Shown: positions 53,600-62,369 of the stretch, in pieces
Numbering within the stretch: position 1 is the first letter of the stretch
Layout of the letters: each line of letters opens with the position of its first letter
Assembly: GCF_000758945.1 (NCBI RefSeq)
Contig: NZ_JRND01000014.1
Coordinates: 60,700 to 124,699 of the forward strand
DNA length: 64,000 nucleotides
Source: Lancefieldella parvula_C
GTDB lineage: Bacteria > Actinomycetota > Coriobacteriia > Coriobacteriales > Atopobiaceae
Reading direction: 5' to 3'
Notes under the pieces: generated by a model
What the model saw: the letters and a program-made list of their open reading frames with translations, nothing else
Told to the model about the DNA's origin: nothing
The model's database searches: none
Translations under genes and position numbers: made by a program

Positions 53600-56245
53600 T
53601 TACGCACCAAGCTTTGCTCTTGCAGCCTCAAGCGCTGCGTCAATTCCTGCAGCATTTGAGCCGCCTGCCTGCGCCATTGCTGGCTTACCGCCACCACGGC
53701 CACCAACAAGCTCTGCAATCTCTTTGACAATATCTCCTGCCGAGAAGCCCGCTGCAACTGCAGAATCAGTGGCACCTGCAAGCAGGGAAACCTTACCGCC
53801 AGCGGTTGCGGATGCAATGACGCAAGCAACAGGCTGGCCGTCAGATGCATCACGGATGCCATCCCAAGCAGAGCGGAGCTCTTTGCCAGAAAGGCCCTCA
53901 AGCTTAGCAATTACACAGCTATAGCCATTAAGCTGAACAGCAGACTTAAGTGCTTCTGCTACCTGGTTGCTGCCTGCTCCGGTAAGAGCGGCCTCAAGCT
54001 TATGGTTTGCAGTGCGAAGATCTTGCTGCAGCTGCTCAACGCGGTCTGCAACAGCAGAAGGACGAACCTTCAGAGCTGCGGCAACCTCATCAAGCTGAGC
54101 CAGACGCTCATCAACGTACTCGATAGCGCCCATAGAAGTTACCGCCTCAATACGCCTTGAGTTAGAACCAACGGAGCTCTCAGAAATAATCTTAAAGAGG
54201 CCAAGGTCTGCTGTGTTACGTGCGTGAGTACCACCGCAGAGCTCACGAGAGAATGGAGTGTCTTCTGCACCAGCAGAGACAACGCGTACGACATCACCGT
54301 ACTTCTCGCCAAAGAGTGCAACAGCACCAGCGGCCTTTGCATCCTCAATGCTCATAATCTGAGTAACAACAGGCTTAGCAGCAAAGATTTCTGCGTTTAC
54401 CATGCCCTCAATGCGATCAAGCTCATCTTTAGTAAGAGCCTCAAAGTGCGTAAAGTCGAAGCGCATACGATCTGGAGCAACAAGAGAACCAGCCTGGTTA
54501 ACGTGGTCGCCCAAAACCTTCTTAAGTGCAGCGTCAAGCAGGTGAGTTGCCGTGTGGTTGCGGCGGATAAGTTCACGACGACCAGCGTCGATAGTTGCGG
54601 TGACAGAGTCACCAACAGAGATGGTGCCCTCCTCTACCACGCCAACGTGGGACTCAAGACCGCCGTCACGGTGCTTGGTATCAGTGACGTGAACGTAGAG
54701 ACCAGGAGCTGTCAGCTTGCCGGTATCACCAACCTGGCCGCCCATCTCTGCATAGAAAGGCGTGCGGTCAAGTACAACCTCAACCTCAGAGCCAGCAGAA
54801 GCGGACTCAACCTCCTGTCCATCCTGAACAAGAGCAACAACACGAACTCCGGAGAGCTCGTTGTTGTCGTAGCCGTCAAAGACGGTCTCATCAAGGCGGT
54901 CAGAAAGTGCAACCCAAATGCTCTGAGCATTGCCCCAGGCATCGCGGTTAGCAGACTTACGAGCGCGCTCACGCTGCTCAGTCATTGCAGCATCAAAGGC
55001 GTCCATGTCAACAACGTGACCTGCATTTGCAGCAATCTCACGAGTAAGATCAATAGGGAATCCGTAGGTATCGTGCAGAAGGAAGGCAACCTCACCAGAA
55101 AGCTGTGCGCCATCCTCAAGCTGCTCAAGCTCTGCAGTAAGTTTAGACTCGCCTGCGTCAAGCGTAGCGCCAAAGCGCTCCTCTTCTGCAGTCAGAATGC
55201 CATCGATAAGAGCGCTCTTCTCGACAAGCTCTGGGTATTCTGCGCCAAGCAGAACGGCAACCTCATGTGCGTACTCTGCCATGAAGGTGCCCTGAATGCC
55301 CAGTAAGCGGCCGTGGTAGACAGCGCGACGGAGCAGGCGGCGAAGAATGTAGCTTCTACCCTCATTACCAGGGAGAATGCCGTCACCAATCATAAAGGTA
55401 ACTGCACGAGAGTGGTCTGCAAGGATACGCAGGCTGCGGTCAATCTCATCAGTTGAGTGATACTTCTTACCAGAGAGTTTCTCGCCCAAAGAGATGAGGG
55501 TACGCATGATGTCACCCTCGTAGTTGGTGCCTTCATGCTGCATGATAGCTGCGATACGCTCAAGGCCCATGCCGGTATCGATGTTGCGATGAGGAAGCTC
55601 AGGCAGAGAACCATCTTCCTGGCGATCAAACTGAGTAAAGACGAGGTTCCAGAACTCAAGGTAACGGTCGCCATCGTCTCCAGGAGCCTCTCCCTCAAAC
55701 TCAGGACCCTGGTCAAAGTAAATCTCAGAGCAAGGACCACAAGGACCAGTTGGACCAGCTGCCCAGAAGTTGTCCTCCTCGCCCAGACGGGTGATGTGAT
55801 CTTCTGCTACGCCAAGAGACTTCCAAATCTCAATTGCCTCATCGTCGTCAGTAAAAACAGTAAAGTACAGGCGGTCAAGAGGCAGGCCAAGGTGCTCTGG
55901 AGAAGAAATAAACTCCATTGCCCAGGTGCATGCATCGCGCTTGGTGTAACCACCAAAGGAGAAGTTACCCAGCATCTCGAAGAATGAGAGATGGCGAGAG
56001 TCGCCAATGTTGTCAATATCGTTAGTACGAAGGCACTTCTGGCAGGAAGTTGCGCCAATCTCCTTCATAGTCTTGATGCCCTGGTAATACTCCTTGAACT
56101 GGTTCATGCCAGCATTAGCAAGAAGCAGCGAAGGATCAGAAGGCACCAGAGATGAAGAAGGATAGCGCTTGCAACCCTTGCTCTCAAAGAAGCTTAGGAA
56201 GTTCTCGCGAATCTCTGCTGTTGTCATTGTTTTATAGTCAGCCAT
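53600..56245 (-). CDS. alaS: Alanine--tRNA ligase
   Basis: AlaRS charges and edits tRNA-Ala. The 881 residues include the class II start (TAEIRENFLSFFESKGCKRY, PSDPSLLLANAGMNQFK), GPCGPCSEI, the editing site HTATHLLDAALKKVLG with VAPDRMRFDFTH, the zinc site CGGTHARNTADLGLFKI and a C-terminal coiled coil plus GGRGGGKPAMAQAGG. ATG at 56245 is chosen with GGAGA eight bases upstream rather than the frame start at 56266. Confidence 0.97.
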   Translation of the reverse strand: MADYKTMTTAEIRENFLSFFESKGCKRYPSSSLVPSDPSLLLANAGMNQFKEYYQGIKTMKEIGATSCQKCLRTNDIDNIGDSRHLSFFEMLGNFSFGGYTKRDACTWAMEFISSPEHLGLPLDRLYFTVFTDDDEAIEIWKSLGVAEDHITRLGEEDNFWAAGPTGPCGPCSEIYFDQGPEFEGEAPGDDGDRYLEFWNLVFTQFDRQEDGSLPELPHRNIDTGMGLERIAAIMQHEGTNYEGDIMRTLISLGEKLSGKKYHSTDEIDRSLRILADHSRAVTFMIGDGILPGNEGRSYILRRLLRRAVYHGRLLGIQGTFMAEYAHEVAVLLGAEYPELVEKSALIDGILTAEEERFGATLDAGESKLTAELEQLEDGAQLSGEVAFLLHDTYGFPIDLTREIAANAGHVVDMDAFDAAMTEQRERARKSANRDAWGNAQSIWVALSDRLDETVFDGYDNNELSGVRVVALVQDGQEVESASAGSEVEVVLDRTPFYAEMGGQVGDTGKLTAPGLYVHVTDTKHRDGGLESHVGVVEEGTISVGDSVTATIDAGRRELIRRNHTATHLLDAALKKVLGDHVNQAGSLVAPDRMRFDFTHFEALTKDELDRIEGMVNAEIFAAKPVVTQIMSIEDAKAAGAVALFGEKYGDVVRVVSAGAEDTPFSRELCGGTHARNTADLGLFKIISESSVGSNSRRIEAVTSMGAIEYVDERLAQLDEVAAALKVRPSAVADRVEQLQQDLRTANHKLEAALTGAGSNQVAEALKSAVQLNGYSCVIAKLEGLSGKELRSAWDGIRDASDGQPVACVIASATAGGKVSLLAGATDSAVAAGFSAGDIVKEIAELVGGRGGGKPAMAQAGGSNAAGIDAALEAARAKLGA

Positions 56246-56270
56246 AAAGTACTTCTCCGTATTCAAATAA

Positions 56271-57653
56271 CTACTCTTTTGTACTGTCTGAGTCTACCGC
56301 ATCTGACGATGGTTTATCTGGTTCCTTAGTAACTTCTTGAGTATTCCTAAAAAGTAACTGAGAAAAATCATGTCCAAGAATCTTGGGTGCGGGAGCTGAA
56401 GACTTGCTGCGCACATGAGCCGTAGTGTCTTGATCAACAAGACGCGACTCCTCAAAGAACTTTGGGTCATCGAGGGCATCATACTCTGGCAGAATAGCGC
56501 CAGACTCATCCACATACTGCGTCGAGTTAAAAAGCGCGCCATTTGGCGAGACAATCTGTCTGCCCGAATACTTCTCAAAGAAGTACACAAAGATGCCCCT
56601 CAGTGCTGCTGTCAAAGGTATGGCAAGAATAGTTCCAACTACTCCGCCAAGAGCGCTGCCAATGACAATACCAACGAGCGAAAGACCCGGGTGAACTTTA
56701 ACGCTAGTTGCCATAACCAAAGGTGAAAGCACGTTATCAACAACGTTTTGTGCAACCATCAAGATAACGATAGTCCATACGGTCATGACAGGGTCTACCA
56801 AGATGCTCAAAATAAGAGCAATACCTGCCGAGAAAACCGGTCCAACTACAGGAATAATATGGAAGATTCCTGTAACCATGCCAATAAGAGCGGCATAAGG
56901 GTTGCCTAAAATCAGACACCCAAAGTACACAAGAATGCCATTAACCGCAGAGGTAATGATAGTGCCTCGCATATATCCACTGGTAGATCTACTTAAGATT
57001 GCAAGAATAAGTCTGAACTCATTCTCTTTTTGAGGACCAGCAATAATAGCCATCTCACGGACAATAACTGGATAATCTTTGGCAAGCCAATAGGCAAGAA
57101 CCAGACCTAAGAAAAAGACCATGAGTTGGTTTGCCATAGAAGAGATGTTGCCTAAAGCAGATGTGGAAAGCCAACTCAAAATACCAGAAGCAACTGATAT
57201 TCCAATACTTGATGCCTGTTCAATTGCAAGTTCTACCGTCTGTCTAACAGCAGGGTTACTTTGAGTATCAAAGTTCTGCCAAAACTCCCTTGCCATTGCT
57301 CCTATCTGACTTGCATACGAAGGAGCGTTTTTGAGCAGCGTAGTAAGCTCAAATACCAATGGCTGCGCAATCAAAATCAAAAATCCTACCAGCACAATGA
57401 GCGTAAGAACAAGCGCGATAAGAGCGGAAATGCCACGAGGCACTCCCTTGTCTTCAAGCCAATTGGTAACAGGGCTACAGACAAACGCAACAATTGCGCC
57501 AATGGCGAGCAGCTCAACAGCCTGTCCCAGGATGCCAAGAACATACAGTGCAAGTGCAAACAATGCAGCCAGACCAATGACTGTCCACACCATTAAGCCA
57601 CGTTGTTTCCATTTTTGAGCTGAATCGGAGAAGTTTTGATGCTTTTGATCCAT
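56271..57653 (-). CDS. AI-2E family transporter
   Basis: The 460-residue membrane protein has about eight hydrophobic segments in the AI-2E/PerM/TqsA arrangement, with family marks GIFHIIPVVGPVFSAGIALI (in part), QNVVDNVLSPLVMATSVKVHP (in part) and GSALGGVVGTILAIPLTAALRG around residues 290-365. About 95 C-terminal residues are polar and acidic. The substrate is not known; the name does not prove AI-2 export. Its ATG overlaps the sigma-factor stop by one base (TAATG). Confidence 0.88.
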   Translation of the reverse strand: MDQKHQNFSDSAQKWKQRGLMVWTVIGLAALFALALYVLGILGQAVELLAIGAIVAFVCSPVTNWLEDKGVPRGISALIALVLTLIVLVGFLILIAQPLVFELTTLLKNAPSYASQIGAMAREFWQNFDTQSNPAVRQTVELAIEQASSIGISVASGILSWLSTSALGNISSMANQLMVFFLGLVLAYWLAKDYPVIVREMAIIAGPQKENEFRLILAILSRSTSGYMRGTIITSAVNGILVYFGCLILGNPYAALIGMVTGIFHIIPVVGPVFSAGIALILSILVDPVMTVWTIVILMVAQNVVDNVLSPLVMATSVKVHPGLSLVGIVIGSALGGVVGTILAIPLTAALRGIFVYFFEKYSGRQIVSPNGALFNSTQYVDESGAILPEYDALDDPKFFEESRLVDQDTTAHVRSKSSAPAPKILGHDFSQLLFRNTQEVTKEPDKPSSDAVDSDSTKE

Positions 57654-58507
57654 TAACGGTTCACGCTTTCTGGGTCAATCTTTTCTTGGATACGCTTTAA
57701 GGTGCGACGAAGCAGCCTTGAAACCTGTACCTGAGAGATATTAAGTTTCTCCGCAATCTCTACCTGAGTAAGACCTTCAACAAAACGCATACGAATAATC
57801 TCTTGCTCTCGTGGCGAGAAATCCCTGATAGCTTCTTCAAGAACAATGCGGTCGTCTGAACCAGCAAGATCTTCATCCTCGGTCACATACTGATCAATGA
57901 TTGAAGGAGTCTCGTCGCCATCAGCACCAGAGCCCCCTCCCTCAAGAGGAACAGAGCTATAAGCGCTAGAAGACTCCATAGCCTCAAGAACTTCTTCAAC
58001 GTTAGTATCAAGGCGCTGGGCGATCTCTTCAATTGAAGGGCTTCTTTGCAGCTCTTTAGTCAAATCATCAGTGACTTGATTAATCTTGGAAGAAAGCTCC
58101 TGCAAACGGCGAGGAACACGTACTGACCAGCCTTTATCGCGGAAGTGACGCTTGATTTCTCCCATGATGGTTGGCGTTGCATATGTTGTAAATTCAAGAC
58201 CACGATCAGGCTCAAACCTATCAATTGCCTTGATAAGTCCAATGGTTCCCACCTGAATCAAATCATCAAGGGGTTCTCCACGGTTTTTAAACTTGGAGGC
58301 CAAAAAGCGCACGAGGTTTAAGTGACTCACAATAAGCTGGTCTCTTACCTCAGGGTCTTTTGTTTCTTTATATTGGGCAAAGAGCTTTCGTGTTCTATCT
58401 TTATCCCAGGCCGGGGTACCTTTAGAAGCACGACGAGCAGCTCTTCTTGCGGCTTTCTGCTCTTCTGCAGATGCCTGTACTGCCTCGTTAGCTTCAGGTT
58501 TAGGCAT
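57653..58507 (-). CDS. RNA polymerase sigma factor, SigB/SigF type
   Basis: The 284-residue sigma-70 family protein has a ~35-residue alanine/arginine-rich head, region 2 (NLVRFLASKFKNRG, DDLIQVGTIGLIKAIDRFEP, FTTYATPTIMGEIKRHFRDK), region 3 (RVPRRLQELSSKINQ) and region 4 (EQEIIRMRFVEGLTQVEIAE, then QVQVSRLLRRTLKRI). The lack of region 1.1 and this pattern place it with stress or sporulation-type SigB/F/G. ATG at 58507 overlaps the anti-sigma gene by 8 bp. It likely directs an alternative stress regulon. Confidence 0.93.
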   Translation of the reverse strand: MPKPEANEAVQASAEEQKAARRAARRASKGTPAWDKDRTRKLFAQYKETKDPEVRDQLIVSHLNLVRFLASKFKNRGEPLDDLIQVGTIGLIKAIDRFEPDRGLEFTTYATPTIMGEIKRHFRDKGWSVRVPRRLQELSSKINQVTDDLTKELQRSPSIEEIAQRLDTNVEEVLEAMESSSAYSSVPLEGGGSGADGDETPSIIDQYVTEDEDLAGSDDRIVLEEAIRDFSPREQEIIRMRFVEGLTQVEIAEKLNISQVQVSRLLRRTLKRIQEKIDPESVNR

Positions 58508-58883
58508 GTGCACCGCCAGAAATTTTTACAAGATGAAGCGTATAACCGTCATCGCTAAGCGCAAACTCATCACAAATAGCGGAGAGCAATAGCTCTACAA
58601 GTTCTAGTGGCTGAGAATTATCTGTCTCAGACTCAACTGGATCCTCATCACCCAAGTAAAAATCAATAGCCATAGTATTGTCTTCGAGGGTAAACGTAAT
58701 ATCTACAGAGTCTTTTTGAGTGCCGCAAGCAAAGACAAAGCCCTCTTCTGCGGCCATTTTGACATCTTCAAGCTCATCAACGTTCATCTTGCACAAAACA
58801 GCAAGATTAGCAGCCATCATTCTGACTGAACGAGCAAATGTTGGATCTGCTGGAGCGGAAAGCTCAACAATTTTTTGTGCCAT
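58500..58883 (-). CDS. Degenerate RsbW/SpoIIAB-like anti-sigma factor
   Basis: Size (127 residues), position just before the sigma gene and the pattern DELEDVKMAAEEGFVFACG point to the GHKL anti-sigma family. The N-box asparagine that holds magnesium-ATP is replaced by phenylalanine. The GLGL-type loop before the last strand is absent; SQPLELVELLLSAICDEFAL stands there. So a protein kinase function is doubtful, and it may bind the sigma factor without ATP. GAGGAG in the end of the DUF948 gene drives its ATG. No anti-anti-sigma (RsbV) gene is adjacent. Confidence 0.7.
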   Translation of the reverse strand: MAQKIVELSAPADPTFARSVRMMAANLAVLCKMNVDELEDVKMAAEEGFVFACGTQKDSVDITFTLEDNTMAIDFYLGDEDPVESETDNSQPLELVELLLSAICDEFALSDDGYTLHLVKISGGAHA

Positions 58884-58889
58884 TACAAT

Positions 58890-59501
58890 CTACTCCTCAG
58901 TCTTCTGAGAAGACTCAGAACCGTACTCAATATAGAACTGCTCAGTGCGAGCTGGTTTAGAATGCTTTGTCTTGTCCTGAGAAAGTAAAGGAAGCTCCTC
59001 AAGATACTCCTGAGCGCGCTGCGCACTCTGCTGTGCGGAAGCAGTCGCACCGCTCAGGCGAGCCTGAGCTACCTCAGCAAGCTTAGAGGGATTCAAAGAT
59101 CCGCCAAGACCAGTTCCCAGCTTTGAAACAGACTCAACAACGCCTGTCACCGCATCGCTTGCAGCCTTACTGACTGTTGCAGTTACTGCAGAAGCTGCAC
59201 CAGAAACGGTTGCCACATCACCAAGAACTACGTTGAGGCTCTCAAGAGAGGTATTAGCGTTCTCTGCAGCCTCATCAACCTTCTGCATGAGTGCAGGTAG
59301 CTGCTTAATGGTTGGATCAAGCTCATCAACCATGCCATCAATCTTTGAAATAACAGGCTGAATCTGCTCAATGGTATTGTTAGCCGAGAGTGTAATCTCA
59401 GTAATTGACTTTCTTGTTGTTCTTAGGGTCAGAGCAACCTCGACAATAGCCCAAACACCAACTACGGCTAAGACTACAAGGGCAATCTGTAGGTAATCCA
59501 T
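58890..59501 (-). CDS. DUF948 domain membrane-anchored protein
   Basis: The 203-residue protein has one N-terminal membrane helix (IALVVLAVVGVWAIVEVALTL), a helical DUF948-type region (SANNTIEQIQPVISKIDGMV and LMQKVDEAAENANTSLESL), an alanine/serine/valine-rich middle and a polar tail. Such general stress proteins are often co-encoded with sigma-B-type systems. It is the first gene of the run that leads through the anti-sigma and sigma genes to alaS. Confidence 0.78.
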   Translation of the reverse strand: MDYLQIALVVLAVVGVWAIVEVALTLRTTRKSITEITLSANNTIEQIQPVISKIDGMVDELDPTIKQLPALMQKVDEAAENANTSLESLNVVLGDVATVSGAASAVTATVSKAASDAVTGVVESVSKLGTGLGGSLNPSKLAEVAQARLSGATASAQQSAQRAQEYLEELPLLSQDKTKHSKPARTEQFYIEYGSESSQKTEE

Positions 59502-59592
59502 CTATGCCATCCCTCAAAGCTAACGGTTACAGTTCTTTTTATTTTACCCGAGGAGCGCCTTCTTGATGCTCCCACTTGAGTAATTCAAAATC

Positions 59593-60924
59593 CTAGACTT
59601 CCTCGTGACGATCACGCTCTGTAGCTGCAATTCTCCACGCTTCCCAACCTCTTGGAGATGGCGAGAAGAACGCACCACGTTCAAGTCCTTCTGGAAGATA
59701 ACGCTGTTCAATCCACCCGCCAGGATAGTTATGCGGGTAGAAGTAGTTGCCGTACTCCTCAGAACCAGGGCGCGTACGATCCCTTAAATAACTTGGAACT
59801 TCTCGCCTTGGACCTGTTCTTACCTCATGAAGGGCAGCATCAATACCTGCTTCTGCAGCATTAGACTTTGGAGCTAGTGCCATATAAATAACCGCTTGCG
59901 CAAGGTTAATTCTGCACTCGGGATATCCAATGACCTCAGCTGACCTAAATGCTGCATGTGCAATGAGTAGCGCCTGAGGATCGGCATTGCCAATATCTTC
60001 TGAGGCCAAAATCATAATGCGTCGAGCAATAAATTTAGGGTCTTCACCTGCATCAATCATGCGAGCAAGCCAATAGAGTGCGGCATCTGGGTCTGAACCT
60101 CGCATAGACTTAATAAACGCAGAGATAATGTCATAGTGCATATCTCCTGCTTTATCGTAGGGAAGCCCGCGACGAGGATTTGCCTCAAGAACGTTTTGCT
60201 TGGTAATAACAAGCGGCTCAGATGCTTTGCCGTCAGCAGATTCTGGAACGTCAACCATCTGAGAAGCAAGCTCAAGAGAAGTTAGGGCTGCGCGGCCATC
60301 TCCGCCTGCAAGCGTCACAATCTCTTTACGAGCATCTTCTTCCAGGACAAATGCGCCTGCTAGGCCATCCTCTGATTCAAGTGCTCGCTGAATGAGCTCA
60401 TCGATTGCTGCATCTGACAATGCATGCAGTTCCACTACACGAGAGCGAGAAATCAGAGCACTGTTAACCTCAAAGTAGGGGTTTTCTGTAGTAGCCCCAA
60501 TAAGTACAACTATTCTGTCTTCTACTGCGTGAAGCAAGGCATCTTGCTGAGAGCGCGTAAAACGATGAATTTCATCAATAAACAGAATAGTTCTTCTACC
60601 TGCAGTTAAAAGCCTTGATTCTGCGGCCTCAATCTCTCTGCGAAGATCTTTAACGGTGCCTGTAATTGCAGATACTTCTACAAATTCTGCGTGCGTTGTA
60701 TGAGCAATAATGCGCGCAAGCGTAGTCTTTCCAGTGCCAGCTGGACCATACAGCAAAACGGACGAGAGTGTATCGTGCTCAATTGCCTTGCGCAGCCAGG
60801 AGCCTTGGCCAACCGCATCTTCCTGACCCACGTATCCATCAAGCGTGGTAGGACGCATGCGGGCAGCAAGTGGTGCATTAGCTTTTTTAGCGGCACGTTC
60901 CATGCCAGAAAATAAAGTATCCAT
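59593..60924 (-). CDS. rarA: Replication-associated recombination protein RarA (MgsA)
   Basis: RarA is a AAA+ ATPase related to clamp loaders that acts at stalled forks. The 443 residues start LFSGMERAAKKANAPLAARM, then GYVGQEDAVG, Walker A LLYGPAGTGKTTLARI, Walker B ILFIDEIHRFTRSQ, sensor IGATTENPYFEVN and the C-terminal MRGSDPDAALYWLARMI with NYFYPHNYPGGW, all RarA marks. ATG at 60924 has no strong ribosome binding site. Confidence 0.95.
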   Translation of the reverse strand: MDTLFSGMERAAKKANAPLAARMRPTTLDGYVGQEDAVGQGSWLRKAIEHDTLSSVLLYGPAGTGKTTLARIIAHTTHAEFVEVSAITGTVKDLRREIEAAESRLLTAGRRTILFIDEIHRFTRSQQDALLHAVEDRIVVLIGATTENPYFEVNSALISRSRVVELHALSDAAIDELIQRALESEDGLAGAFVLEEDARKEIVTLAGGDGRAALTSLELASQMVDVPESADGKASEPLVITKQNVLEANPRRGLPYDKAGDMHYDIISAFIKSMRGSDPDAALYWLARMIDAGEDPKFIARRIMILASEDIGNADPQALLIAHAAFRSAEVIGYPECRINLAQAVIYMALAPKSNAAEAGIDAALHEVRTGPRREVPSYLRDRTRPGSEEYGNYFYPHNYPGGWIEQRYLPEGLERGAFFSPSPRGWEAWRIAATERDRHEEV

Positions 60925-61029
60925 GCAGATATTTTACCCCGTCTCAAACATAAAAGCTTGGCGAGAAGCCCGCTCAGCACAAATGCTCTTTACGTGCCCG
61001 TTTGCCACACCGTGACTGAGTGGTAAACC

Positions 61030-62271
61030 TTACGCACGTACCCCTTCTGCAAAGTAGCTCCTCTTTGGAAAGAGCTCCTGAGCTTCTGGGAAAAGTGCTT
61101 CACAGGTAGCCACAAAGTAGTCATCGGTCATTGCGGAAATAAAATCAACAACAGTACGATGCACGTCACTCTTCCACTCATACGTATGGCCGTACCTAGA
61201 AAGGTGCCTGCTTACTGGCTCAATATGATGCTTAAAGATTGCAAGGCTCTGATCACCAGATTTAAGCGAGGACAACTCGTATTCGTACAACTTCTCAAAC
61301 AGGTGCTTAATGTCTTCAGAGAAATCACCATTGGCTTCTGATGCACCATAAATCTTCTGGTAATTCTCGCGCTTTGCTCGTTTCATCTCTTTAAACGCCT
61401 CTTCTGAGAGAGAAATCTGAGGCTTACCAAAGCTATTCTGAACAATGTCTGCAACAAAAGCAGAGGTAGCCCATGCGTTATAGGCGCCACCAAGGCCATC
61501 ATCAAACGTTTCTTCTGTTGCAGCGCCAGCACGAAGCGCATCCTGTCTGTCTTTTCCAACATACGCAATAATGTCCGAGATGCGCATAACGCACCCTTCG
61601 AGCGTCATAGGACGCAGGTGAGCAATAGCCTGAGGACCTCTCTCCCAACAATCTTCTACAACCTTGTCAAACTCATCAAAAGTTGAAAGATCACTCATTT
61701 GAAGTATCTGCTGCTCAAACTCGCCGTTGTGACAAATTACTCCATCAAGCGTCTGTAAAGAGAGATTTCTTGCATAGAGGCCATCAAGCACACGTACGCT
61801 CTGTACGTTGTGGAAAAACCAACGTCCCGTTTGCTCGTGATAAATATCATTGAGGAAATACTCCCCTGCATGACCAAAAGGAGTATGGCCCACGTCATGA
61901 CCAAGAGCAATTGCCTCAATCAAATCAAGGTTAAGGCCAAGTGCACGTCCAATATCTTTAGCAACTCTACAAACAAGCTGCTCATGAAGGCCACGGCGCG
62001 TAATATCATCATGCGCACGGAACGAGAAGACCTGTGTTTTGCCGTTTAGCCTGTTATACGCAGGGGTATGCATGATTTTCTCGACATCTCGCATGAAAGC
62101 GGGACGCAAAAGCGATGCCTGATCATGGGTGGAATTTCGGCGAATGATGTCTTCATTTTTGCACGCGTAAGGGCTTAAGGTGCCCTTAGCAATTTGCTCA
62201 GCTACAAGGGCTTGAGTTTCTTCTGTCAGTTGCCCGATCAAATGAGGTGCAAAAGGATTAGTGATGTTCAT
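61030..62271 (-). CDS. HD-domain dNTP triphosphohydrolase (Dgt-like)
   Basis: The enzyme family splits dNTPs to deoxynucleosides and triphosphate. The 413 residues have RPAFMRDVEKIMHTPAYNRL (in part), NGKTQVFSF, the HD metal site ALGHDVGHTPFGHAGEYFL and a later ISDIIAYVGKD aspartate. AGAGGA lies five bases before the ATG. The family has several groups, and which dNTP is used cannot be told. Confidence 0.9.
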   Translation of the reverse strand: MNITNPFAPHLIGQLTEETQALVAEQIAKGTLSPYACKNEDIIRRNSTHDQASLLRPAFMRDVEKIMHTPAYNRLNGKTQVFSFRAHDDITRRGLHEQLVCRVAKDIGRALGLNLDLIEAIALGHDVGHTPFGHAGEYFLNDIYHEQTGRWFFHNVQSVRVLDGLYARNLSLQTLDGVICHNGEFEQQILQMSDLSTFDEFDKVVEDCWERGPQAIAHLRPMTLEGCVMRISDIIAYVGKDRQDALRAGAATEETFDDGLGGAYNAWATSAFVADIVQNSFGKPQISLSEEAFKEMKRAKRENYQKIYGASEANGDFSEDIKHLFEKLYEYELSSLKSGDQSLAIFKHHIEPVSRHLSRYGHTYEWKSDVHRTVVDFISAMTDDYFVATCEALFPEAQELFPKRSYFAEGVRA

Positions 62272-62369
62272 GTGTATCCTCTCTAGATGTTTTTCACCTC
62301 TAGTGTAGAAGTTTCACCGGACAAAAACTCGTGTTGAATTTTGAGAGAGCTTCTAGGGAGGCTTGACGT

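Noticed and set aside
54224..55306. Open frame of 360 codons on the plus strand opposite alaS
   Set aside because: It is antisense to the highly conserved AlaRS gene, has no family signature and reads as a shadow of the alanine-rich coding frame.
59502..59592. SigB-type promoter (GGGTAA) before the DUF948-anti-sigma-sigma run
   Set aside because: The -10-like GGGTAA is present on the minus strand, but no GTTT-like -35 lies at the required distance.
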